A stretch of 64,000 nt of DNA from Apodospora peruviana (taxonomy: Eukaryota > Ascomycota > Sordariomycetes > Sordariales > Lasiosphaeriaceae), in NCBI GenBank assembly GCA_033439685.1, contig JAUEDM010000006.1:2046001-2110000 (forward strand), written 5' to 3'. The notes below the pieces were generated by a model. The model searched no databases. It saw only the letters and a list, made by a program, of their open reading frames with translations, and was not told where the DNA came from. The position numbers and the translations under genes are program-made. Shown in pieces: positions 23,031 through 32,405 of the stretch. The number at the start of each line of letters is the position of its first letter. Within the stretch, counting starts at the first letter, position 1.

Positions 23031-24887
23031 TAGAGGCTTTTCTCTTCGTCTTTATACAAAGGGGGCGATGCAAATACGTATACGCCTTCTTTGCCGGATG
23101 GAGTGGACGACTACTTGCGATTGATCGATGGATTCTTTACGACCTTTTCGACTTTTCTCAGTCATTCGACAAAACACAACACAACACAACGACGGTTCAA
23201 TAATTTGCGGCATTTCTTCTTTCTCTCTTGACACACACACATCCGGTCTGTTTGCCGAATTTGTCTGCCCTTTCATAATGCGATAATCTGCATTGCGTTG
23301 TGGGTATGGTGGGCAACATAAGCAAGACAACCAACAAACCTATTACGAGGCCTTACTTCTTCGGTTTAGGGGGTTCCCCTTCTTCGGATTTGGTCACGTC
23401 TTTCTTACGATACCGTCGATAATTTGGTCGTAAGATTCTTTGGTCATTGACACCGAATAATTTGGTCAGGTCTTTCTTATGATGCCTCGATAATTTGGTC
23501 TTTAATTACCAACCAAATTTTGGTCTTAAGATTCTTCGGTTATTGAACTGAATCATTTCGTCCGGCTCCAGCTAATTCGATACCATTAACACCGAATATT
23601 TGATGCGAGACCGAAAAATTTGCGGTATCTCTGTTCCTTTTTTTTCTCTTCAATCTACCACGGCCGAATTTCCCCGTCTGGCCCCATACGCCATGATCTA
23701 CCTTGTGTAGCAGGTATAAAGGGGCAGATAAACAAGAAAACATGGGCATAAGGGGCGTCAGAGTTTTCCTGTCTTTGGACAACGAGTTCCGGCTTTCTTC
23801 TTTTCCTTCAACAAACTTCGACACACCGAATTACCTAATTTCTATTTTGTGGTCTGGTCTTTCCTTGCTTTCACGGCGGCGGAGAGGCGGCGGTTATCTG
23901 GTGATTTGGTTTGGCGAGGGGATCAAAATTGGAGGACTTCAGAGTGAGGAAGCGAAACGATACCCCATTTGATGATAGTTTCGGTCTGGCTTTTTTTCTT
24001 TCCTTTTTCATCTTTCGTCTGGTTGTTCTCGGTTATTTTCGGTCGGCATTTTCTCATCTTTTCGATCTGCTCAAGTCTATAATGCTTGCTCTTCGGTGTG
24101 GGTGGCGAGTATCTGGCGAGGAGTTTAGGTGTTTGGGTTGCCTGTGCAGTAATGGACAAAGAAGGATGAAGGATTGACGGACTGATGGATAACGAACGAT
24201 CGCGGACCATTTGATAGTTATGGCGATTATTGTACCTGTTTGTAGGTAGCATTGCGTCGTCTCTTTTCGAGCGCTGGCTTTGTTTACTTCTACTCCAGGG
24301 TGTTCTAGGCCGCTTATATAGATAAATATTTGATGTTCCATAATCTGTTCTCATTCCCTTTTGTTGCTTGCCATTGTTGTTGGTTTTTTGCTTCCCGAAA
24401 CGCCCGGAGAGTAGTGAGGAACTGGCTGGCTTGCGGCGGCCAAGAGTTCGTTCATAGCGAAACAGTCGCTTTTTCATCTTTTGATGTTGGCCGGCTCTTC
24501 CTATCATATCATAGAGGAGGAGCTGTTGGGGAATCATAGAGTGGAAATGGAGTAGATTGATTAAAATAATCGATTTGTGTTCTTCGTTAGAAATGTTCGA
24601 GACTTATATACCTTTTGCTATTAGCTGTCTGACCGGTTCTGTGCAAGTCAAAACAGCTTCGTTTTCTTTCATCACCACCGGAAGCAATACTGACATTCTT
24701 GAACCGGAATCTTTCTTTGTGCGTACGTCGTGAGGTTCAATGTGGTCGCGCGCCACATGCGGCTAGTCGACAGAATGGATTATCATCACAAGAAAAGATC
24801 TCCAAATTTCTTCGTTCATATTGGTATCTCGGTATCTACATCATATACTCTATATCAAAAGAAACGTACGCCTTTCGCAAACAAATC
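23031..24887. other. Intergenic between convergent genes, 1.86 kb
   Basis: Lies between the stop codons of two convergent genes. No coding region is supported. It contains an imperfect direct repeat around ATTTGGTC (23388-23500), further TTGGTC/TTCGGT words to about 23560, and CACAA microrepeats near 23175. Confidence 0.55.
23388..23500. repeat. Imperfect direct repeat (two 41-42-bp copies, 72-bp period)
   Basis: Copy 1 (23388-23429) and copy 2 (23460-23500) both begin ATTTGGTCA, contain GTCTTTCTTA and end TCGATAATTTGGTC. They differ by a few substitutions and one single-base gap. A weaker third set of words follows (AAGATTCTTTGGTCATTGA near 23431 against AAGATTCTTCGGTTATTGA near 23527). It resembles an old tandem duplication. 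Confidence 0.75.
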
Positions 24888-26365
24888 TCATTCTCCACCT
24901 GTCCCCTTGTCCTCCGGTTGTTCCACATCATTCTCATACCCTTCCGTTTTCATGTCCGCCAATCCCAACTCCTCTTCCTCTTCCGCTGTCCGCTCATACT
25001 CCTCCACCGTCATCTGCTCATCCGGTTGCGTCGGATCGTCTGCCAAACTCTGCACGTAACTGCACGCCAGCGGATCGTTGAGCACGATGGTGAACTCGCG
25101 CTCGCCTTTGATAGCGGTGTTTAGCCCCGCAAAGAAGTCCTTCCACCTCTGCTTCTCATCAGCCGGCAACGAGTCACCCCCTTCCTCAGGAGACTCGGCG
25201 CCTCCGTCGACCTGGAAGATCTGGTTGTGTAGGTCGTCCCGTACCTGCGTGAGCAGGCCCTCAACGGTCGTAAACCGCCCGCCGAGCGTGCCCGGATTGA
25301 CTGACAGATTCAGCTCCGGGCACTCAAGCGCACAGCTTTCGCTCTTGAGGATGTCCCGAGCCATATCCACATTTGACTTAACCTTCAAAGTCACCTTCTT
25401 GCCCTTCTCGGGAATCTCGCCGCCTGTCTTGACGTCGTTGGACTTGTAGCCGCAGTCGTCGCAGCTGGTGTTCATGAGAACCACTTGCCGGAAATGTGGT
25501 ATGTCCACCATCTTCATGTTGGTGGTACAGGGGTGCATGCAGCCTGGACAGGTGGCCGGGAATTGGTAAACCTGGTCGGGAATGATGTTGCCGTCTGCGT
25601 CGAGCCCTTCTGTGGAGGTATCGGCTAGACCGAGTGCCTCATTCTGCTCAGGCGTCCGGAGGTATTCGCGCTTCTCCCATTTGCCTACGCTGTCGCGCAT
25701 GTCTGGTGAAATAAACGAGTTGCCGGCTGGGTCGTCGACGGACACCCTGAACGGAAATGCTTGCCCTTCAAGCATTGCTCTACCCTTCTTCACGATTTCA
25801 TCGAGCTTGGCGTAGACTTGGGGCTGTGCCACTTTGCGCTGCTCCTGATCGGCGTCGAGGTCGTCGATAATCGTTCTCAGCAGGCCTTCAACGTTTGTGA
25901 GCTGGCCGCGGCCGGCAGGGACCTCCACGTCCAACTCGATGAACTTGACGGTCGCAGTGTCCGACTTGATAACTTGGCGCTCGAAGTCGGCCATGGCAGT
26001 TAGTCTCAATTCGTAGTGAACGCCTTTAAGCTGGTAGGTGCCGGCTGGCTGGATCTCGTTGTTCTGGAAGCCGCAGTGTTCGCAAGAGAAGGACATGATG
26101 ACGATCTCGCGAAAATAGGGGATTTTGGTAAGCAGAAGCCGCGTCATTCCCTATGGAAAACCATGGTTAGCTCTAGACTCGCTTGAGGCAGGAGAGAGTG
26201 ATGCCTGCTCACATTTTCATGGCAGTTCATGCATAGTGACTCAATCTCCTCGACAGCTCTCTCGTTTTCCTCCTGCCCAGCGGTTGCGCCATTTGCATCT
26301 TCGGTGGTTTGTACAGGTGCGGCCTTCTCAACCTTCTCGCCAATAGGGGTAAATAACTCGGGCAT
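24888..26365 (-). CDS. zpr1: Zinc finger protein ZPR1
   Basis: Two exons, 26213-26365 and 24888-26150, encode 471 residues. The 62-nt GT-AG intron falls within the first zinc finger and restores CMNCHEN|GMTRLLLTKIPYFRE exactly. The protein has the duplicated ZPR1 architecture: finger 1 with CMNC and SCEHCG, finger 2 with CPGC and SCDDCG, each followed by an alpha/beta domain (GLLRTIIDDL and GLLTQVRDDL mark the equivalent helices). ZPR1 is an essential eukaryotic protein that acts as a chaperone for elongation factor eEF1A biogenesis. The acidic C-terminal tail (about 40 residues) is usual for fungi. Confidence 0.95.
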
Positions 26366-26605
26366 CTTGTCGTCGGTTGTTTGTGGTATGTCGAGAGACG
26401 GACAGTAGGAGTTGGGAGAAAATTTGGAGGGGTGATTCTGCGATAATATGCACAATTTTGGCGGGGTAATGAATGACATGGAAAGACTTGGGGATTTTTT
26501 AGCGGAGTTGACAGCGCTTATGTCATGGGCCGGTCGCCTTCTGAATGGGTCCATAGGGCTGGAGGTAGCGCCCCAAGCTTCCCGAAGGTTCGAAGTCCCG
26601 TCGGT

Positions 26606-27202
26606 TCATTTCTTCATGAAGAGGCTCAAGCTGAGGCCTGGCCTTGTGCCTTGGGTAGCATTATTTTGATCAAGCAGCGCCTGCAACCCGGCCTTCCTGG
26701 ACTTGGCCCGCTTTTTGCTGTTTGCATTTGAGTTGGCCTTTTGCGAGGGGGCTTCCTGGGGTGTCTGAGCCATTCCTGGGAGTTGTTGTTTCGGTATCGC
26801 ACTGTTGATGGGTTCCTGTGCTTTTATTTTCCGCCTTGATATTGGTGCCGGGGCTGGCAGCTTAGTTTTGGTCAGTCTTCCGCAATGGCCACAGGTGATC
26901 ATCTTTGCTGGTCCAGATCGAGGGCTCGTGTCGCTTTGATGCTCCTTTCCCTTGGACAAGCGAGGGTTTCTTTGCATGGCCTTCCTGTGCTCTACCTTCA
27001 AGCTGCTGCCCTGTCCCATGATCATGATATGGCCACAGCAGGTACAGACATGCTGTCTCTGCGATTGAGGTAGTTCATTCTCAAACAGGATATTGTTTCT
27101 CCGGCTCATGAGAAATGCCGAAACCTCGGGAGCCGTAGTGGCAAGTAGATGACCTGCATCTGTAAGGAAATCGAGGGTCGAGGTTAGTTCAGTAGACGAC
27201 AT
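26606..27202 (-). CDS. Rpr2/Rpp21/Snm1-type RNase P/MRP subunit
   Basis: A single exon of 198 residues. A helical N-terminus (SSTELTSTLDFLTDAGHLL) precedes a zinc ribbon with Cys pairs CTCCG (about residue 53) and CGHCGR (about residue 103), the pattern of the Rpr2 domain. The basic tail KKRAKSRKAGLQALLDQ is also typical. Members are protein subunits of the ribonucleoprotein enzymes RNase P (5' maturation of tRNA) or RNase MRP (rRNA processing). The helical N-terminus and the tail resemble Snm1 of RNase MRP more than Rpr2, but that choice is an inference. It lies between zpr1 and a UPF0587 gene on the same strand. Confidence 0.75.
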   Translation of the reverse strand: MSSTELTSTLDFLTDAGHLLATTAPEVSAFLMSRRNNILFENELPQSQRQHVCTCCGHIMIMGQGSSLKVEHRKAMQRNPRLSKGKEHQSDTSPRSGPAKMITCGHCGRLTKTKLPAPAPISRRKIKAQEPINSAIPKQQLPGMAQTPQEAPSQKANSNANSKKRAKSRKAGLQALLDQNNATQGTRPGLSLSLFMKK

Positions 27203-27594
27203 TGCGGCTGGTGGTGACGAGAGAATATGTGCAGGGGTCTAAACATCTGTGAGGTCTGGCGGAAAGTTTGTGAGGAATGATAAGATGAACTATTGTTTGA
27301 GCGTACGCATTGACCACCTACCTACCTAGGTAGCTCTATCGGAGTACTCCGTACTACCCCTGCAATTGGTGGAAGGAACCCAGCGCAACCACGAAGGTGT
27401 ACATATTCGTGATATTCAACGTTACCACCTGCGCGTGGTTTCTGGAGTATATATTCTGATTTTATTTCCTCATCAAGCACAGTGTGCATAGTACGGAATA
27501 CTCCATACCAGGTATCCAAAGCACTTGGCAACAACTCCTGCAAAGAACCAGAGGCCAGCAACCGTACCAGTGAACATGATGGAAGCACATTTCC
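27203..27594. promoter_or_regulatory. Spacer upstream of the Rpr2/Snm1-like gene
   Basis: A 392-bp gap between two minus-strand genes. It contains CTACCTACCTAGGTAGC at 27317-27333 and the perfect palindrome CGGAGTACTCCG at 27340-27351. The promoter of the Rpr2/Snm1-like gene should lie here. Confidence 0.5.
27340..27351. repeat. Palindrome CGGAGTACTCCG
   Basis: A perfect 12-bp palindrome, about 140 bp upstream of a minus-strand start codon. Half-sites of the same word occur elsewhere in spacers (near 27490, 49728, 58880). Confidence 0.7.
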
Positions 27595-28348
27595 TCAGGC
27601 ACGGTTGATCTCCCATTGGAGCTCCTTGATGCTGACCTCCTCTCCCGCCTTCTCATCATAATCGTACCACTCGCCATCTGTCAAGTCTATGGCGGTAAAC
27701 TTGAAATTTGTGTCGACGCCCTCGGCAAGCCACTCTCCCTGTTTTTATTGGCGCGATGAAGTCAACCTCATCACTCTTCAGTTAAGATAAAGGGCGTAAC
27801 CTTACCTCTGGGATGAATTCCGTAAACTCCAATCCTCTGCAGTCAAATTGTATGACCTTTTGCGGCTTAGCTGGCTCCGTCTGCTCGTACGGTGTTGGCG
27901 CAGCCATGATCGTTGCCGAGGACTCTCTCTGTTCAGTCGTAAATGCCCGTCAGTCTATCTGACGGTGCATTGGCCCTGACCCTCATGCAAAACTCATGGT
28001 ACCTTGCAGTTCTTGCACTTCCAGACAAAGTTGGCCTCGCCGCGGCTCCCGCTCATCTCGTTTTGTTCCTGCAGTGCGTGAGCTTCTTGTTAAGATGGGA
28101 CAGATAGACAGACAGGTACTGACAAACCGGCTGACGGCAATCGGCTTTGGGTGTGTTTCTCTGCATGAGGTGCACTGCACCTTGAATGTGTACCAAAACG
28201 GAGTGTCTTCAGAGTCAGTCGGACGAAGGTTGGTGACCCTAGAAGCGAGAAATGGGGTATTATGAGTGAACTTGGTCTTGAGAAACTCTAAAGGTGACGG
28301 GGGGTGATCTTACCCCGTCAATTCCGCCGTCAGTGTTAAGGCAAACAT
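27595..28348 (-). CDS. UPF0587/DUF866 family CXXC zinc-binding protein
   Basis: Five exons (28314-28348, 28124-28238, 28003-28068, 27806-27928, 27595-27738) give 160 residues, the size of human CZIB/C1orf123, the family's best-known member. The start MFALTLTAELTGVTNL, the two CXXC pairs CTSC and CKNC, the NEMSGSRGEANFVWKC block, FDCRGLEF and the end GEWYDYDEKAGEEVSI are all diagnostic. Four short introns interrupt this small gene. The donor of intron 2 is GTCAGT, a weak consensus chosen because it alone preserves the frame into EQNEM. The molecular role is not well established; the Cys pairs bind zinc in the family. Confidence 0.9.
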
Positions 28349-28828
28349 CGTCGCTGTTGTTACTTCTATTTCGGTGTGATTGAAAGAGACAAGATGCGAA
28401 TCTGAATGACAGTTGTTGACTTCTGATGTTGTTCGAAGTCGGGTGAGCTTCTCGAAGAAAGCCCCACCAAACATGGCACAGTGTGTCGGATAAAGGGAGC
28501 TGTTGGCCGTCCCAATGCGAATAAATATGGGCATTCAGTCGTCAAAATCGAACGAGAATAACACGGTTTGCAAGTGTAAGAGCTTAATGGTATTAATAAC
28601 AACTTGGAAGCCACGATAACCTTCTAATGCTCCTGTTGGTTGTGTGTTCTAGGTGCTTAATATCAGTAAGCACCGTAAATTACACAGTGTCCAAGCTAAG
28701 GTAATCGATCCGTAGTTAAGGACGGGGGCCCACCTGGACCTCCCAAATCCCAATTCGATCATCGACAACGTCTTTTGCACGACAGCAGCCCACCGAGCGA
28801 CATTCGAACCAAGCGACATGCTCCGGCA
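28349..28828. promoter_or_regulatory. Divergent promoter region
   Basis: A 480-bp gap between the divergent start codons of the UPF0587 gene and the PPR-like gene. No recognised operator or TATA box was seen. Confidence 0.5.
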
Positions 28829-30871
28829 ATGCAAGGGCTCTGGTCAACGGCCGTTCAGCTCTGGGGCTGTCACTGCCGGACATGTCTGCGACCGCCGAGC
28901 GCAATTGGCCGCCGAGCGACAACGACGGCGGCTCCCCGTCGCCGCAAAGCCCTCGCCAGCCATGTCTTCATCGCCTCCTACTCCGCCATCATGGCCACCG
29001 CTGCCGTCCTCGACGCTTCCCACAAGGATAGGAAAAGAGCTGAGCTGGATCTTAAGATAACCGAAGCTAAGGGGAAACTGGCGAAACTCATGCAAGACTC
29101 GATGGCCGGCGACTTGGCGCAGCTCCTGGAAGCTTCACCCAGGTACTTCAACACCTTCTACTACCATTGGCCGAACCAACCAGACGCCTTGGATGTATTT
29201 TGCAACTACGACGCGAAATACCTGCTGCGCCATAAACGTCGCGTAGCGCCCGCCAGACGGAAGAACAAGCGCTTCTGCAACGAGTTTTTCCCGGCCTGGC
29301 GTGATGATTGGGACGTCAGCTCTCGAAGTTTGGTCTTGTGTCGCAACGCCATAGTTGCGGAAGCAGCAGATACCGGAATATCGGAGCGGGAGCCTTTAAG
29401 CCAGACCCAGCTCTCAAAGGCGACAGAGCAAGTTATTGAGCTCGTTGATCGGCTCCTCCGTGTAGCCTACGAGGTGACAGAAGCCGAGGCACCGGACTCA
29501 CATCCACCTCTAAATAGCCCCGATTCGGCTTATCACTTGATTCGATTGCTCAAGTCCGATGGCCATCCTTCATACCAGTACCCGTCCATTGACTCCGAGT
29601 TGACAAACACGGTCCGTGATCGTCTGGACGAGTTGAACCTGAAGGCTATCGGGGACTGGGTGCCGCATCGCAGAGAGCACTATGTAGCCAAGATCTGCTA
29701 CAACCTACTCGTCTCCGATGTACCACCCGGCATCCGAAACTACAACACCCTGGTGTTCGGCTTTACTAAGCTCGGGGAACATAAGCTTGGCCAGGCAGTC
29801 GTGAACCACGTCCTGCACCGGACCCATCTTAAACCCACCCGGGCAACGATATTGTGTCTCCTGCAACACTACAGACTGAAGAATGACATTGTCGGGTTTC
29901 ACAAAATCACCCAACGCATTCTGGGCTACGATGAGCGGGGAATCAAGTTGCGGCGAAGGACGGTCGACGAGATTCGAAATATCCCCGTGCTTCGAAAATG
30001 GGCCAGGGACTCGCAAGCTGTTATAATCAGGGATTACGCTGTCGAATTGCCAAAATTTTACTGGTCCCATTACCAAGTCATCTTGGAGGGCCTACTGGAC
30101 TTCGCCATGCTTAAACATGCCATTGAAGTCTTCTTCGTCTGTTTACGCCAGGGTTTCGTCCCCCGCGGCGGGCTTGTGAACAAGCTGCTCCACGCATGCC
30201 TCAGCACGCTTGACCCGGGCAGTATCCGTGTTCTTATCGATGGACTTATCCGCAACATCGGACAGACCGTTTCGATGCTATCTGATGGGAGATTAGGCCG
30301 CTTTACTCCAGCAATTTCCAGAAAACTGCGCCGTCTGCTCAGCATCCGTCGCGCGCAGATGTTCGAGCATGACAGCACCGGTGGTTTAACTGTGCTTCCT
30401 TTGGCTATGCCGCTGTCTTTGCTGGGCTCGATCATTTATCCCACGAGCCCTTTGATGGGGCTATCCCAACTTGAGAGGGACCCGGTCAGCCATTTTGTCA
30501 CGTCTATCTGGATCAACTGCATTATGGGTGAGATTAACTTCTGGGCTGAGACTCTTGACGGAATCGAAGATATACTCTTGGACACAGAATTATTGGTTCA
30601 TAGGGTTGACCTGGCCGTCGATCTGGTGGACACGGCGCTCCGGCGCACGCCGTCTTATGCTGACGAGATTGAGCGCTACAAAAGCATGGGCAAGATTTAC
30701 TGGATGGCGAGCGAATGCAAGTCGTCTACTAGGAGACTTAAGTGGCTTGACAACAAAGTCCGCGAGATTACGACGGGAAAACCGCTGGGGGATGCTTTCG
30801 ATGTTCTTGCAGAAAGACTCGCGGAACCAAGTCTCGGTCAAACCCCTGTTCCTGCTGACGCCTCATTCTGA
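28829..30871 (+). CDS. PPR-like mitochondrial protein
   Basis: A single exon of 680 residues from the ATG at 28829. The frame is open 18 codons further upstream, but MQGLWSTAVQLWGCHCRTC starts an Arg-rich, acid-free presequence (GRRATTTAAPRRRK) that fits mitochondrial import. The rest is helical. The spacing of YNTLVFGFTKLGEHKLGQAV, ATILCLLQHYRLKNDIVGF and YQVILEGLLDFAMLKHAIE suggests paired helices like pentatricopeptide repeats, though they are degenerate. Fungal PPR proteins act in mitochondrial RNA stability and translation. Repeat class is inferred from pattern; a specific RNA target cannot be given. Confidence 0.7.
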   Translation: MQGLWSTAVQLWGCHCRTCLRPPSAIGRRATTTAAPRRRKALASHVFIASYSAIMATAAVLDASHKDRKRAELDLKITEAKGKLAKLMQDSMAGDLAQLLEASPRYFNTFYYHWPNQPDALDVFCNYDAKYLLRHKRRVAPARRKNKRFCNEFFPAWRDDWDVSSRSLVLCRNAIVAEAADTGISEREPLSQTQLSKATEQVIELVDRLLRVAYEVTEAEAPDSHPPLNSPDSAYHLIRLLKSDGHPSYQYPSIDSELTNTVRDRLDELNLKAIGDWVPHRREHYVAKICYNLLVSDVPPGIRNYNTLVFGFTKLGEHKLGQAVVNHVLHRTHLKPTRATILCLLQHYRLKNDIVGFHKITQRILGYDERGIKLRRRTVDEIRNIPVLRKWARDSQAVIIRDYAVELPKFYWSHYQVILEGLLDFAMLKHAIEVFFVCLRQGFVPRGGLVNKLLHACLSTLDPGSIRVLIDGLIRNIGQTVSMLSDGRLGRFTPAISRKLRRLLSIRRAQMFEHDSTGGLTVLPLAMPLSLLGSIIYPTSPLMGLSQLERDPVSHFVTSIWINCIMGEINFWAETLDGIEDILLDTELLVHRVDLAVDLVDTALRRTPSYADEIERYKSMGKIYWMASECKSSTRRLKWLDNKVREITTGKPLGDAFDVLAERLAEPSLGQTPVPADASF

Positions 30872-30962
30872 GGTCTGAAGTTAGTACTGCGCAGCAATAG
30901 AAATAGCAGCTGTGGTTAAATAGGTTCAGGGATAGAGGCCTAAGATACCACCAACTTTTCTA

Positions 30963-30967
<5 letters not shown>

Positions 30968-30992
<25 letters not shown>
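30968..30992. repeat. (TA)n microsatellite
   Basis: Twenty-five bases of alternating T and A, about 100 bp after the PPR-like gene. Confidence 0.9.
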
Positions 30993-30993
<1 letters not shown>

Positions 30994-31877
30994 AGGTTTT
31001 GCATATGGACGGTCAGGGCAACGGTGTATTATGAACACCTTGCGGTTAGGGTTTGGAATACCCCCTTTTTGGGTAACGAGACGACGGATACCAAATTTCG
31101 CAGTTCGCAAACATGGAATTGATGTTAAAAATGCGCAAAGGTCGCCTTCTGACTTATTACTGGACGGCGAACAGGGAGAACCAGGTGACCTAGAGGTCTA
31201 GAAGCCTACTTAAGCTAATAAGGGGGAATGATGGGTCACTTGACCAAGTCTTAGGTCCTCCCTCGTACCTGACTAATGTGTAAAGGGTCTGGTCAGGGTC
31301 ACAAGGGGTTCGCAGCGGTGAGACAGGTCGGGCTAGATTTGCTGGCTTCGGGGCCTTGAGGTACCTTGCGATGAACATAGGCTCGCAAAACTTGAAATGT
31401 CGGAGTTGTAAACCGCCGATGGTTTATGTCGATATCCGTATCGCGTCTCTTGTTGAACATTGAAGGTGCCGGGAAGCACAAACAGGGGGGCTGCCTGCCA
31501 CTTTCCGTTGCTTGGGAGCCATGAATTGGCCAATGAGATGGAGCGAATCGTCCACTCGACGCCACAGACACCTGTGACTGGCTCTCGGTCAACTGGAATG
31601 CTGCAGAAGTCCGCTTTGTTGCGGTCATAACCGGGCTGCTTGCTTGCTTTCGAGATTGGCTTGCTGCCGCCCTTTTACACGTGTAAAGGACATGAGCTCA
31701 TCAAGCAGGCACTTTCAAGCTCCATTTCTGCAACTCTTTTTCCTTGTCGTTTTTCCTACAACAGATGTATAAGTCTGTAGGATTTATAGGTATTCGGTAC
31801 CTTTGAGGTGAACCATTGCCTACCCTGCCTGGCTTAACTCCTTCCCCACCACCGCTGTCTCCGCATGTTGCTTGGTC

Positions 31878-31896
31878 CGCCGCCGCCGCCGCCGCC
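31878..31896. repeat. (CCG)n trinucleotide tract
   Basis: About six CCG units in the presumed leader of the next gene. Confidence 0.8.
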
Positions 31897-32405
31897 AGTG
31901 CAGCGCACCCATCGTCTTGGAACGACGACTGCAAACTGACCAGGACCTCCCTGCTTTGTCTCTTTCAATGGCGCCCTCATCCCAAGTTCTGGGACTTGCC
32001 GCTGCTCGTCAAGGTGCCTGGATTGTCCTGATTTCACCTTTTGACAAACAACTCTAGCATTTATTCTCCCCTCAACTGTATGTACCTTATCTCAGATACC
32101 CTCCATCATATTCCTGGCAAGGGTGTCTGCGTCACCGCTCGGCTGGATATAACCAAAAGCATCACTATCAACAACCTATCTTTGTCACCGAAGACTCGCT
32201 GCTATTCTCACACAAAAGATGCAGATCACATAACCCACATTGGTTATCACATATTTCAAACGACGCGGTTGCGACAAGTCCGGCCACCACTCTCCGTCTT
32301 TCTCTATACCTTAGTTCCTAAATATCGGCCTTACTGCCTCTTACACCCAAACCATAGCCTACCCCCTTTTGAATTTTCACTTCAACTTACCAAGTAATTA
32401 CAAAG

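Larger units (their letters stand above)
30872..32405. other. Intergenic, 1.5 kb
   Basis: No coding region is supported. It contains an AT microsatellite, a short (GCC)n tract in the pyrimidine-rich leader zone, and the promoter of the downstream glycerophosphodiesterase gene. Confidence 0.55.
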
